64,000 nt of DNA from Chrysophaeum taylorii (GCA_029834535.1 JAQMWT010000390.1:186001-250000); one strand, 5' to 3'. Numbered from the stretch's first letter, positions 19,281 to 31,439 are shown. The notes: generated by a model from the letters alone, not told the origin. Translations and numbers: made by a program.

Positions 19281-20489
19281 ATGTTGTGTGCCGTGGTGCT
19301 GGCCTGCGACGCCGCGCACCTCGGAGGACTCGGGTCCGCCATTGGATCGGTAGTCGCCGCCACCGAGAACGTGTCGTCGCTCGAGTTCACAGTCGTGACC
19401 CCGGGCGACCAGGTTCGCGCCGCGTCCGCTGTGGCGGCCCAATGCAGGGCGCGGACGCGCATCGTGCCGTTGGAAGCAACCAAGCTCGCGCATTTGCCGG
19501 TTCCGTCGTACGGCGAGTTTGGCAGCTCGAAGATCGATACTTACGGAAACCTGTCATCGCTGCTGAACTACGCGCGCTTTTTTCTGCCGGACTTGGTCGA
19601 TACGGAGTACGCGTTGTACGTCGACGTCGACGTCGTCGTCCGGTGCGACACCGTCGCGCTCATGGCGAGCATGCCCGCTCTTTTTGAGGCCCACCCGCAC
19701 GCCCTCGTCGCCGTCGTCGAGCGATCGTCCCATGGCCGGCGGTTGTTTAATCGAGGATACTCGTTCAACGCCGGCGTGTTTGCCGCACATCTCGGTCGTT
19801 GGCGAGCCGTCGGCGCGACGCCGCAGCTCGAAGCTATCATGAGAAGGAACGCCGAGGCCCTTCGGAACAGGACGCAGCAGCTCTGGTCGCGGCCCTCCTC
19901 GCAGGCGCCGATGACGAGGGTCTTCGACGCTGATCGCGCCGCGCCGCTCGGATCCGAGTGGAACCGCCTCTTTCGACCCCACGGCCCCCCCCCCTCGGAC
20001 GTCGCGGACCTCCTCGTCAACGGGACCACGCTCCGCTACGACTGCGCCTGGCACTTCACGGGGGCGATCAAGCCCTGGGACTATCTCCCCCTCAACGCGA
20101 CGCGCTGGACGCTAGACCTCTGGCGGCCGTACGCCACAACCCCGTGCGGCCCCGCTGCCGGCGACGACCTCCCCAAGTGGCCCTTGTCCCTGCCCTCCCG
20201 CGACGACTGGCACCACACCCTCAAGCTCCAGGCTAAGGCCCGCCTGGCCGCCGCGAAAAAAGAGGAGGCCGAGCGTCGCGAGGCTGACGCGGCCGACCTC
20301 AAGCGCCGCAACGCGGAACTCAAGGCTGCGGCGGCCCGAGAGAAGGACCGCCTGCGCCGCGAGAAGGCCGCCGCCCAGCTCCGCAAGTCCCAGCAGGACG
20401 AGGTCAAGCGCGCACGGAGGGCCGCCAAGCGTGCGCGCCGCGAGGCCCGGAGAGCAAAACGGCTCGGACTAAATACCCCGCCCCCCTAA
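19281..20489 (+). CDS. GT8-family glycosyltransferase with basic coiled-coil tail
   Basis: A 402-residue protein. The GT8 (glycogenin/LgtC-like, retaining) signature is clear: LLNYARFFLPDLV, then ALYVDVDVVV with the metal-binding DxD at 115-117, SFNAGVF (about 162), and the C-terminal CAWHFTGAIKPWDY with the second metal-ligand His. It would transfer a sugar from a nucleotide donor to an unknown acceptor. A short hydrophobic N-terminus (MLCAVVLACDAA) is part of the first beta strand rather than an obvious signal. Residues 310-395 are a charged Lys/Arg/Glu coiled coil, unusual for the family. The ATG at 19281 starts at the first beta strand of the fold. Confidence 0.85.
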   Translation: MLCAVVLACDAAHLGGLGSAIGSVVAATENVSSLEFTVVTPGDQVRAASAVAAQCRARTRIVPLEATKLAHLPVPSYGEFGSSKIDTYGNLSSLLNYARFFLPDLVDTEYALYVDVDVVVRCDTVALMASMPALFEAHPHALVAVVERSSHGRRLFNRGYSFNAGVFAAHLGRWRAVGATPQLEAIMRRNAEALRNRTQQLWSRPSSQAPMTRVFDADRAAPLGSEWNRLFRPHGPPPSDVADLLVNGTTLRYDCAWHFTGAIKPWDYLPLNATRWTLDLWRPYATTPCGPAAGDDLPKWPLSLPSRDDWHHTLKLQAKARLAAAKKEEAERREADAADLKRRNAELKAAAAREKDRLRREKAAAQLRKSQQDEVKRARRAAKRARREARRAKRLGLNTPPP

Positions 20490-22217
20490 TAGAGCGACGT
20501 GTCATCGCAATGTATCTTCTATTATCTCGGATGGATGGGTCTTCGTTTGCTCCCCGTGTGGACTTTCTTCATACCCTATCTGGTAGAGATTCGGGATGCG
20601 CCGGAATGTCAACAAAGTTCCTTTTCTTCGAGTGCGACCTATCCTCTCGGCTTCGATGAGCTTTTTTGCATTAAAAAAACGACGTTCAGTAGTAGGGATC
20701 CTGGTCTGTCTTTAAATGTCGACTGCTAAGAGGGGGGGGTGTGTGTGGGGAGCATGAAGGATGTGGGTGGGTTTGTGGGGTATGAGGGATGTGCCTGACG
20801 GGCGGAGATAAGTACGCGGGACCTAGTCGGGGTCATCGCCGAGGCGTGGGGCAGGCGAAGAAAGGACGGGTCCCGCCCGTAGGTCGTACGCATGCTGCCG
20901 CCGGACGTATGTGCGACGAAGGGTGACGTCCTGCTGGGATCGGGCGGCCTGGGCGGGGTTCCACCTTTTCTTCGGTAAAATGCGAACAAGGCCAAGGCTA
21001 TATGAATTATTATTTCCCTATAATACTTTTTTTTCTACGACGACGGCCCCAGAAATCACGCACTACGGTTATGAGGGAGGATCCCCAACGTGTTCTGATG
21101 ATTGTGATGAACGAGTCTCCGCCAGACCTCTCCACCACACACACGAGCGCCAGCTGATCCTTTCCTTCCTTCCGCACACCCTTGAGACTGATGTCGCCAT
21201 CTAGCAGTGCAGTGCAGTTCGTTCGTTCAACTTGGAAAGTTCATCACGAATAATAAAAAAAAATGGCCGCAGTGCGATATCCTCGAGATGACTCCTGCGT
21301 CAATACGTGGCGACATAGTTCCGCGAAATGTGCACTTTTGCGGAAGACGCCGGGCATTCGAATGTCACCCGAGGTGACGAACAGCGAGAGCCAAATGCTG
21401 GCGGCTTTTGTGGTAGCGTTTGACGTGACGACCTATATCCTTGGACACATCGCTCTTAATAAGACAGGCGATAATCGTCCAACACCGCGACGTTCCACCA
21501 AGTGACTCACAGCCGGCATTCAGCCAAATACGCGCGGAAACGGCACAAATATAGCAACCCGGGTTCGGAGGAACAAGAAGCAAGTGACGCGCGACGGCAG
21601 ATGGTGCTGCCTTGAACGCCGCGGAAGCCCAATTTGGCGCTTGAAATATAAGAGATGCTAAAGTCTCGTATTATTGCAGCCGCGAACCATGATTCCCGGT
21701 TCGTTGCGGTTGAGCACGGGTTGTGCGCGCCGCTTGTGTACACATACCTTGTGTCCGCGTCCGACAGTGTCGTTTCTTCCATCGTGCCGGAAATATCATG
21801 CACGGCGCGACAGACGTTTGAAACTGGCCAGGTCTTCTTCAGCGGGGAATAAATAGTCTAAGAGTTGGGGTGCAGACTGCTGTTAAGCCGAGCGAGTCGC
21901 ATCTGGATTCGGACGTTGCAGTTGGGCTTTTAACGGTGGGTCTCAACAAGGCACTCCGCAAATCCAACATACTGACGGAGACGTGGTACTCCCTCTTGCT
22001 CAAAACCGAGAAGACAACTGGCGATAGACCATCAACTCGCCCTCAACCACTCCCCAATTGAACGCCCAGTGACTCTGATCCCACGCGCCAGGGCGCTGGG
22101 ATTGGCCCACGCCCCATGCAGCATCGGGCGCTGGCATTTAGTTGGTTAGACTCTCGTATGCTCTGATTTGACCTTAAACACCTGTAGACACTTTTAGGGT
22201 TTATTAGTGTCAAGTTC
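20490..22217. other. Gene-free interval with retroposon copy
   Basis: Apart from the repeat at 20704-20965 nothing is supported. Short frames (21263-21505 plus, 21507-21803 minus) have no domain or codon bias. Confidence 0.55.
20704..20965 (-). repeat. Dispersed retroposon 3' end, copy 3 (longest)
   Basis: About 260 bp. The minus strand encodes QAARSQQDVTLRRTYV, RRQHAYDLRAGP, then a stop and the common 3' end through GTCGACATTTAAAGACAGAC. The upstream part differs from the 15560-16750 copy although the final 110 bp is shared. Confidence 0.8.
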
Positions 22218-22847
22218 ATGATGCTTCCGAGCAGCAGCGGCTACGCCGTCGTCGCACTTCCGGCGGAGATCACTCAACTCGCGCGTCGAGTCTTCGAGCT
22301 CGAGGAGTCGTGGCCCCCCGGAGAGCGAGCAGAGGCGAGCGCCGAGCCCCACGGCTGGCATCTCGAAGGCGAACTTGGCAAATACAATCGGCATCGACGG
22401 GGGTACATCTTCCAGAGCTCAAAGCCAATTCCTTCGGCGTTCGGGGACGCGTTTGTCGAGGCCTTCGAATCCTTTCGAAGAGCCGTCGAGTCCTACGTCG
22501 AAGAACTCGTCGACCGACCGTTGGTCTCGCAGATGCACGTCAAGCGATGCACGAGCTCCGGCGTCGCCGTTCCGGCTCACGGCGATCCCTCCCTCGTCTC
22601 CCTCGTCATCCACGCGGGCTTCGGGGGCTTGGAGGTCATGGTGGACGGCGCCTTCCGGGAAATCGAGACCGGGGGCCCGCACGTCGCCGTTCTCCTCGCC
22701 GGGAATATGGGGAAAACCCCCGCGAGACATCGCGTCGTACTCCCGCCCGGACGGGAAGGCCGCCTGGCGGCAACCTTTTTTTTTATGCCACCCGACCCCG
22801 CCTATCTCGAGGCCAGAGCCCGATCCTTCCGAAAATACTTCAAATGA
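22218..22847 (+). CDS. 2-oxoglutarate/Fe(II)-dependent oxygenase (IPNS-like)
   Basis: A 209-residue protein. The double-stranded beta-helix iron site is visible as HGDPSLVSLVI (His121, Asp123) and RHRVVLPPG (His171), followed by RLAATFFF with Arg182 as the likely 2-oxoglutarate anchor. GGLEVMVDGAFREIE matches the middle strand of the isopenicillin-N-synthase/gibberellin-oxidase branch. It would couple 2-oxoglutarate decarboxylation to oxidation of an unknown small molecule. It is shorter than typical plant enzymes (about 300-350), because the N-terminal cap domain is reduced. ATG codons at 22218 and 22221 are adjacent. A transposon block begins about 200 bp downstream. Confidence 0.8.
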   Translation: MMLPSSSGYAVVALPAEITQLARRVFELEESWPPGERAEASAEPHGWHLEGELGKYNRHRRGYIFQSSKPIPSAFGDAFVEAFESFRRAVESYVEELVDRPLVSQMHVKRCTSSGVAVPAHGDPSLVSLVIHAGFGGLEVMVDGAFREIETGGPHVAVLLAGNMGKTPARHRVVLPPGREGRLAATFFFMPPDPAYLEARARSFRKYFK

Positions 22848-24339
22848 TCGAGCGGGCGGTGCCCGCCAGCTGATGTCCGACGAGCTGGCGAGTGGCACTT
22901 CCTTTCGACCGAGTGATGTGATACGGGGTAAGTAGGACGGGACTGGTTGATCGTGCGAGGTGCTGGTGGGAAGCCGCGTGCGTGCGAGGACGCAAGCCGG
23001 AAAAGACGCCACAAAAAAAAGTGATATTATCGTGGTCGATTATTTTAGGAGGGAATCATCAAGAACGGCGTCGTTAACTTACCGCTGCTTCCCGACGCGG
23101 GCCGCGCTCTCACCCCACAGTTCGACAGCGACGACATTGGAATGCCGGAGCTCATCGACGACGACTCGGACAGCGACATCTCCGGCGACGATTCGCAAAC
23201 CTCCGTCGTCAACAACCCGCGCGCGTCCGCCGCTACGTGCGCCCGGTTCGCAGTCAAGGATGACGCCACTCCCGACCTCATCAGCGACGACTCGGACAGC
23301 GACATCTCGGAGGAGGACTCGCATGCCTCCGACAAAGACCCTCCGTACGCGTCCCACGCGGCTCACCATCACCGACGAGATGACGGTGCCCGTAGTCAGC
23401 ATCGTTGCAAAAAGCTCTTCTTCCTCCTTGGGTGTCGCGACATCGAAGCTCTGGGTTGAGTCGTGGACTTCCCGAAGAGCCGCATCTTATTCCACCGCTC
23501 GCAGACGGTGTACCAGCGGATAACGACGACGTACTTACCGCCGCGGACGAGAGTTTCGGCCCCGACGACGACCAACCGCGCGCTTTACGAGGATGAGCCC
23601 ACCATCGCGCGCCGATCGACAGCAAACCGCGATCGCCCAAGCCGAGCGCAACCGCGCCAAACGAATTCTGCAGCCGGAATGGACTATCCAAGATCTGCAC
23701 CAGCCACCGCCCGTTCGATCCCCCTATAGATCGGCGAAGCGCTCGATCTTCCAGACCGCAGTCATGACGCGCGTTTCGACGCAACCCGTGTGCGCATATG
23801 CCAAGCGAACAGTTATGGTGCAGCCCGGCCGTACTTACAACGTGCCCGTGACGCTTTCGCACTCGACGAGAGCGGGAATCGCCTTCGCGACGACCGCGTC
23901 GCGCGCCGAACGCGTCGGAGTCGTCGTAGCTGGAACTTGCTCGACTCACGACCCATCTGACCCGCAGCAGTCCGCGATCGTCGCCCTTTCGTCCATCAAC
24001 GCCACTCCGACGACCCTCCTACGCGGCCATCGCATCGCGCGATGTCCGCGCCCAAGTACTCGCGGCGACGCCAGCGGATCTCGACGACTACCCTGCCGAC
24101 GACTCGACCGAGGTCGCGAGCTCCGCCGTGTTCTCAGTGTATCAATTGCAAGCAACGAAGCGCAAGCCGGCAGCGAGCGACCCCTGTTGCTCAAAAATAC
24201 CTCGGTTGTCGGCGACTCCGACGAGAAGACTGGACGACAGACGCAACGATCGTCCGTCGCCCTTCCCGAGATGAAACCCGAGAGGACAACCTGCAGCGCC
24301 ATAGCCGACGACTCGAGTACAGCCCTTCCCCCCCCACCT

Positions 24340-25240
24340 ATGTGGTGATGTGCTTCGCCGGCGCCCTCGGAATAAAAGCGATGCAACGAGCGTCGCGGGA
24401 TGTCCTTCCGCATTGTTTTAGCCTCGACTCTCCAGAAACCGCGATCAAGGTTCATCCGGCAAACTTTCCTGACGTACCGGTCGTCCAGCACCCGCTCTGC
24501 GACGGAACGTACGAGACCACGCTCAACCCGATCGAGTGCTATCTGCCTCGGGACGAATGGTCCAACGCCTTTTTTCGCGGGCGCCGCGCGTCCACTCGTT
24601 CCGCGCGAACCTGACCCGACGCGATGTTGAAAAAGGGGTCACCGCCACCAATAGGACTGTCAACCTCTCTCGGATGTCCGGGATATGGCTCGTCGAAAAA
24701 GAACCCTCGCTCTTACCCGAAGAGTCGTGCGCTGGTGCCCGTACGTTTATGTTACCGACTTGGACGCGATCACGGCCGGATTGATGAGCACACGCAAGCG
24801 GCTGCTGATCTCGAGCCATCTCCGCTCGCTTTTCCAGAAGTCGACCTGCCCGAATCTTCAAGAAGCCTTCAAATTCGGATACCCGAACGAAGAAGAGCTC
24901 CTCCAGATCAACCACCTCGGCAATTGCCACGCAGAACCGGCGTGCGCGCAAACCCGAGAGCCCTTCTTACGAGTCGGTCCGCACAGCTCCGACGCCAAAC
25001 CGCTGACCGTGGAAATGACCGCAACCCTGCTGACAATGCCAACCGACTTCAAGTGGCTGGACACGACAATCGCGGATCGCTTCGAGCGCGCCCGCGATAC
25101 TGCCCGAGATACGCTCGCCGCATTCGCGTGCCAGTTCCGCAACCACGTGCCGCCGTCCTGGCGGAACACCGGCCCTGTCCGCGACGACGCCTTTTGCCGC
25201 GTCAACGAACGAGACAGTTCTCGCGTTTTCATCGGACACC
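24340..25240 (+). pseudogene. Dead C5-cytosine methyltransferase domain of element 2
   Basis: Homologous along its length to the methyltransferase at 63050-63920. MCFAGALGIKAMQ stands for motif I (MLFSGAGGSTLGLQ). Motif IV reads RAPRVHSF where the other copy has SPPCVHSA, so the catalytic Cys is Arg. Motif VI is WLVEKEPS and motif VIII TRKRLLISS. At least two frameshifts. Confidence 0.75.
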
Positions 25241-25499
25241 ATGGATCCGGACCAACCCGTTCTCAACATCGACACCAACGTCGCGTCGTTCGTTTCGAAT
25301 TGAGAACTCTACGACCCGGCCGAGGGGAAAATGCCGGAACCCCGCGTTCCGCCGGACAAGTCCGCGCCGGGGATGTCGTCGCATTTTTTCTTCAGCTAGG
25401 GACCCACCGATTCGTTCGTTCATCAAAGCACTCCAAACGACGAACGGAGCCGAGAAAGCCAAAAGTTCGCTTCAAACACGAAGAGAAGTTTCAACCCCC

Positions 25500-26340
25500 C
25501 GAGCACCTGAAGGACAAGTACGCGATGAAGGTCCCGACCAAAGAAGAGGGAGACAAAGTCGTCGAGGGAGTAGGAATCCCGAACCTTCCGCACTTGGACG
25601 AAGACGCGAAGCGGAACCGCTGCGTACGGCGTGTCTGGGCGTTCTTCGATCCAATTATGTGGCCCGTCGATTCATCTCCGGTGTCGTTGCGGTTCGAAGA
25701 TCAAAACCCAAAGTCGATGAGGATGCAGCCCCTATCGATTGCTTGCGCAAGCAGATCGAAGCGTGGTGCCGAGATGGAGTGGTTCGCCCGGCGGCTAACT
25801 CGCCGCGGGGATTTCCTGTCCTCGTGCTGCCGAAGAAAGGAGGGGGGATCGGAAGATCCAACGCCTTTCGTGCCGCCCTCGACCTCCGGCAACTCAACAA
25901 CGATCAGCTAGTCGATGACAGCTGGCCCAATTTGCGTCGAGGCGACGCGCTAGAGTTCCCCGCCGGCCCAAGATGGCGCACTTCGATCGATATTAGATGG
26001 GGCTATCACAACCTCCGGTTGGATCCCGACGCTCAAGATGCCGTCAGCATGGTTAGCCCTTTTGGCGCGCACAGCTTTTTGAGACTACCACTCGGAGTGA
26101 AGACCGCCGGAGCCCTATTCTGCAAGCAAATGACCAGACCTGTCGAAGTGGACGTATCGTGATCTGGTCGCCTTCGCCGAGGACACCACGATGGGCACGG
26201 ACGACATTTATGCCTTTCTCCAGTGCCTGATCGAAGTCTGGTGTCACCTCGCTCAGAAGGGCTCGCACCTCGAAGTTCCACCTTCTTCGAGAGACGAAAT
26301 CGAGTTCCTCGGACGACGTATATCGACCCCCGCTAAGGTC
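25500..26340 (+). pseudogene. Reverse transcriptase remnant of element 2
   Basis: Starts at KDKYAMKVPTKEEGDKVV and continues through LDLRQLNNDQLVDDSWPN, IDIRWGYHNLRLDPDAQD and GAHSFLRLPLGVKTAGALFC. The catalytic FVDD box is FAED here, so the enzyme cannot work. One frameshift near 25730 and another near 26160. Confidence 0.8.
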
Positions 26341-26739
26341 TGAAGCCGAACCTCAAGACGCTAGACACGTTGCGGATGATGCCCATCGCGGGCGCTCTCC
26401 CTGGAACTTCGGCGAAGACCCAGATCCGGTCTTTCATAGGCATGGTGTCCAACTACTGTCGGCGGCGGTATGTCGACGACTACTCGAAGATCTCGCGGAA
26501 CCGCCGCGCCAACCCTGTCTCGATTACGTTCCCTTCGAGTGGACGCCCGAGTGCCAGAAGGCCTGGGACGTGGCCATCAAAGCGCGAGTCGAGTCTCGCG
26601 GAGCGTGTTGCCCCAACTACGACCTGCCGTTTTAGATCAGATCCGACGCCTCCTAGGATGGGCTTGGCGCCTTCCTCTTTCAGGTTTTCGAAGTCGGAGA
26701 TGAAGAAAACGGAGTCGAGGGACTCGGGAAGAGCACGTC

Positions 26740-29700
26740 ATTGATGGCTAACACGATGCGGAAGGTCCCGTGCTTTTCGTTAGCCCGTTGAAATCCAAGC
26801 GTGCCTCCGCCAGCTACAGCGAAAAACATCACCACGTACCAGTCAGTGATAAGGATCCACTCGATCATCTGCGCGTGGCGCGTCAAGGTGTCTTCTCGGT
26901 CTCGTTCGCGATAGCGTAGTTTGCGTGCATGGTCTTGCAACGTTCGTCCTTTATCCCAATCGCGGAACGGCAGCGTGTCTTTGAGAAGTATCGATCGTTC
27001 GTTGCCGGCCTGAGCTTCGTTATTCGCGAATGATATCGTAAACGTCGCAGAGCTGCTTCGTCCAGGGACTGTTCGTCGCGATCGTTCACGACGACGATAG
27101 GAGTCACTTCGAGTTCCTCTACGCAGCGCACGATCGTCGCCGTGAGCGACTCTGTGTCCACGCACAACTGCGGGGGCGTGCCGTTCGTAGAGGAGAGGGC
27201 CACGACCGAAGCTGAGGGTTATTGTCGTCGTGCCCTTACACGACCCCAACGCGCACGGTACACGACGCCATTGCCACGAAGGCGTTTCCCGGCTTCATCG
27301 GGTGCGACAACGAGGCTGGTACGACCTGGCTGGATCAGAACCAGGTTCGTCTGGCATACGCGCACGCCGGTTTTTCGGTTGAAACGCGCGTCATCTGGTC
27401 GGGTAGCTCTGGCGGCTCTGCAATCAACACAGACGTTAACACACACGGATCGGCGGGGGTCGACGTAAATCCTGGAGCGTCCATTCCGGCCGCAGGATCC
27501 GCTTCCTTGCCACGCCTTCGGCTTCCTCGATCGCGCTGCGCTGCTCGGCTTAAAACGTCTATACTCGACTCTTGCTCAGACTCGACGCGATGCGTGAGCA
27601 TTGGTGCCGAAACTCTCTGTCCGCGGTACGTTATCGTGTGCCTCTGGAATACGGTCTGGGTACTGTGAAACAGAAAGCGGGCGCGCGGGAAGTCCGTGAC
27701 CAAGGCGTCAATGTGGCGACCGCCCTGTAAGAACAGCTTGTTGGTGTCGGCAACGATGCCCACGATCGGCACCGTCATCTCGTCCTACACTGTGAGTCGT
27801 ACCATGACCCACTCGTTGATCTGTGTCTTGTTGCAGCCGGATGCGGCTAAACGGCAGCTTTCCGCGATCTAACATCTTTTTTTTTTTTTTCGCTGAGCAC
27901 GGTTACTAGTTTTCGGCAGATGTAGCTCCTTTCGGCCATCCCGTCAATCCCAATGGCAGTGCTGACCGCTCGTAGCGTTACTGGGGCGAAAAAATGTGGG
28001 CCGGCATAAAGGTCAGTCGTCCCGGATCGAGGCAACATACGGTCTCCAGTCCTTTTTCCACCAGCTCTTCCAGCTCCGTCGTCATCTTCCACAAATTCGC
28101 ACCTGCAACGAGCCATTCCTTTTTTTTTCCGGGTCGCCGACGCCTTCTCGTTGCTGCGGTATCGGTCGGTTTGGCAGCCAAAATCACAGTCTTCGTCGCG
28201 CGGCTTGGCCCAGAGTCGTCGTCGTGTAATCGTGCAGATAGTGGGTCGCGTTCGTCGACCGAACAGCGGCGGTTGCTTTGCTTCTCATCCATCGGGCTCT
28301 TAACCAGTCGATCCCGGTCTGAAGTCTCCTTTTATCAGAAGACTATAGCGCAGGTCCGAAATCCTTTCCAACAGGCTTTCGGCGCTCGGCAGCATTGTCC
28401 ATTTCTCGGCGACGGCCTGTGCGAGTAGGTCTGGATCTGTATTATTCTTCTCCTGCGCATCCAATTTTGGGATGACTGTACCTGCGCCTGTACCTGTAGC
28501 GTCTCTTCCTCGCATAACTCTACGGAAGATGATGCTTCGGACTCTTCACGGGATGCGTCGGAGATCTCGTCCACGTGAAGGAGACAGGTTTTGCGATCCT
28601 CGTTGTATCGCTCGCACGCTCGCAAAACTTTATCGTGCGTCGGACCGCGCGTCGCCACCGCCTGCTAGTCACGGCCGTAGAGGGACCAATCGTTCGCGTC
28701 GAGACGCGTCTCTGGGTCGTCAACGCTCGTTTCTACTTCTAGTACTTCTAGTGCTTCAGGATGTGCATCTGTCGGCGTCGTTACGTGAACGCTTACGTCT
28801 GGGCTTTCGGGCTTTCGTCTGGGGGGCTCCTCCGAAGAAGGCTGCGCCGTCCCCGGCGTCGCGGTCGGATAAGTTGTTCCATCGTCCGCAACGCAAAAAT
28901 CGATTGGCAATTTGGACCCGGGCGTGTCAACCGACGCGTAAGAGTCGACCACGGCTGGTTCGATCGTAGCGTTATCCGAGACGTCGTAGTCCCGAGTCGT
29001 CACTGACAGATCAGGCAAGTCATCGTAGTCCGTTTGTGTCAGAGCCGTTCTTCGGCGACAGGCGCACTCCACGTTGTGCGAGCGCTCGGAGTCCTAATCA
29101 GAGTCGTCGATAAGGCTAGGTACGTCGTCCAAATCATCAGCTGCTTCCTGAGGGTAGGGGATTTCGATGTCCGAAACATCGTCGTCGTCATCATCATCCT
29201 GCAAGTAGCGCTCTGTTGCGCGTCGTCAGCGGCGGCAGCAATCTCGGCGTCGAGCTCTTCGGCCGGCACCTCTCCGAAGGAGGACGGTAGGGCCGTAGTC
29301 TTCTGGGTTTTCGTCGGGCTGGACATAGACCGTGCTCTCTGAGACGGGGTCTCTGTGGGATTGGATTGGATTTGATTTGTGTAGAGGCCGGTAAACGGTC
29401 CGAGCACGTGGGGGTCGGCGTTGCACGCGCAGTGCGCGAGCGTGCAACTACCGCTGCAGCGGTCATCGTCGAGTCCATCGAGAGATGATCCCGCGTAGTC
29501 CACCGGCGGCGCGTGGCGGCTACGTCGCGGCTCCGAGTCGATCCGGAGCTCGATGCTCTACTGCAGGCTGCTTTGATGCGGGTGAAAGAGCTCGGCGAAC
29601 TGGTCGAGTTCCACATACGTCGGCGGCGGTGCGTCTATCGCCGCGGCCGTAGCGTTCGCGTGTCCGGGGCGCCCGTCTGGCTGCGCGCGAGGTAGTTGTC

Positions 29701-31345
29701 GTGCTTTCCACTCGTTGAAGAATATTGACTTGCCGCCGTTATCGATGCGCTTTCTCAATTCGATGCGATACGCATCGGGGCGTCGCGCGCGCTTATGTTG
29801 TACGAACAGTCGACATTTCAGATGTGTGTAGTTACCACAGTGGATACCGATCTTGGTGGCCCAGGCAGTCGGGTCGGAGATGATGGTCGGCCGCTTCTTT
29901 GAGGGTTGAGATGGCTGGTTTTGACCGTTCGTGAGATGAGCTTGATGTTGATGTCGCGGTGGTCGCAGCGGTTTGTCTTGGTTCTTCAAGCGATCTTTGT
30001 GTCGGCGATGGTCGGCGTCGTGCCTGAGGGCTAAAGCCTTGACGTCTTCAAAATCGCGGTAATCGTTTTTCTGATTGAGGCGTGGGCGGCGGATTTCCTT
30101 CTTCAGCCCGGTGCAGGTGTACATCGCTCGATGGGCATCTCGATGATGTCGACTTCGCTCAGTGAGCGATTCGCCGCCGTGCAAAACCGCGTTGCGAGTC
30201 TCTGGAATTCGTTAAACTACGTGAGGTGGTCCTCGCCCGAGTTGACAGACACTTTAGCTTGCTCGAGCTCCCTCAGCTCTTGCCACATATGCTCATTGGT
30301 CTTTGAGTGATGTTGTTGGCGCCGGTCGAAAGGCTCGGCTCTCTCCGGGCGGTTCTGCGGCCGTCTCCTCGGGCGCCGCTTCTCTTTCTTCTTCCAGCGA
30401 CCCGGTGACGTGCGCCGCGTAAGCTTCGGGTCCCGGTTCGTCGTCTTGGTTCTCGTCTATGCCGTCAGTTCTGGCGAGTCGTCCTCCTGCACGCGCCTAC
30501 GTCTCGCGCGTCGCAGTAGTACTGTTGTCGTGAGCGTCGATGGCTCAGTGTTGCCCTGATATTGGGCGGATGTCGGTCGGTTGGCTATCCAACTCCGATG
30601 CGTATCTAGTGGTTGGTCCGAACGCGAGCAACGTTCTCGCGTCGCACGTCGGTGGTGCTTGATGTCGGCCTGGCTTTTCGGCCCTAATTCATGTCGGCTT
30701 TGGCTCTGCCGGTGAGGACGAGCTGGTTGTTGCTCTTGATTACTGGTCCCTGCTGCTCTTAGCGGCACGAATACGTCCGACGATTTCTGGTCCCTGCTGC
30801 TCTTACCGACACGAATACGTCCGACTTCGCGAAAGTCGTCCGGCTCGTCGTCGCGTTGTCTCCGTGACGCGGTCTTGCACTTCTGCTTCGGCTCGAGGTT
30901 GCGGGTGATCAAGCCGCAGATCTTGCGCTCAGAACGCTCTTAAGGTCTTCTTCCGCACGTCCAGATGCAGGTCGAGTTCTCGATGCCGATGTGGCACCTA
31001 ATCTCATAGTCCTCGACCAACTGCGACAGCAAGAGAGAAAGGAGGGGCCTCCGCTTACCCTGATACGGCGGCTGTCCTCGTCTATTCGAGGATGCCGATC
31101 GAGAGGTGGTCTTCTCTCGCCGTCACACGACTACGAGCGACTCGCCAAACACTACTTGAGGTTCACGAGTGCGTTTATACATGAAAGTTGCTTACTTTCA
31201 GCTGTTTCCGTAAAAAAAAGGGGGTGGCGTGTGCGTTGAAGATAGGGGGTAGTAATGGGTGCGACTGAGGGTAAGGAAGGAGGATCAGAATAAGGTCTAA
31301 GAGTAGGAGTTGCTGCTACAGAGTGCACCTAAGTTGAGGTTTAGA
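26740..31345 (-). mobile_element. Decayed Ty3/gypsy element 3, gag to methyltransferase
   Basis: Minus-strand relic. From its 5' end (right): candidate LTR near 31243-31330, gag-like basic region (30912-30457, with a 44-bp direct duplication at 30743-30825), a degenerate CCHC knuckle (IHCGNYTHLKCRLF near 29830), acidic linker (29072-28665), protease region with an altered active-site loop (IGIDGMAERSYICRKL near 27950, where a working enzyme would have D-S/T-G-A), EMTVPIVGIV near 27780, then the start of the methyltransferase (VVMFFAVAGGGTLGFQRANE near 26840), cut off at about 26740 after LAIND. Many frameshifts. It gives the domain order gag-protease-methyltransferase. Confidence 0.7.
31243..31330 (-). 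repeat. Candidate 5' LTR fragment of element 3
   Basis: Shares GGGGGTAG and the core AGGAGTTGCTGCTACAG with 58633-58683 (GGGAGTTGCCGCCACAG), in the same orientation relative to its element. The pairing of one element's 5' end with another's 3' end is what an LTR would give, but similarity is limited. Confidence 0.3.
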
Positions 31346-31439
31346 TCCTACCCCCTTCTCGGTCGTCGAGAATCTTCTTGTCCTCCCTCCCTCGCTCTCA
31401 CCCCGCTGCGCTCTACGAATTGAACGCAAAAAAAAGGGC

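Larger units (their letters stand above)
23050..26735 (+). mobile_element. Decayed Ty3/gypsy element 2 with DNA methyltransferase domain
   Basis: Plus-strand relic aligned by eye to the element at 58.7-64 kb. Order: acidic linker with an internal duplication (DDDSDSDIS near 23157 and SDDSDSDIS near 23281), protease-region segment (EMTVPVVSIV near 23377, beta-rich VMVQPGRTYNVPVTLS near 23815), methyltransferase (24340-25240), reverse transcriptase (25500-26340), and the start of RNase H (26630-26735), where homology ends abruptly. The frame changes many times. Higher GC than the element at the right end, suggesting a separate subfamily or age. Confidence 0.8.

Noticed and set aside
21263-21505. 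80-codon frame starting with ATG after a poly-A run
   Set aside because: No codon bias and no homology recognised; the ATG context alone is not evidence.
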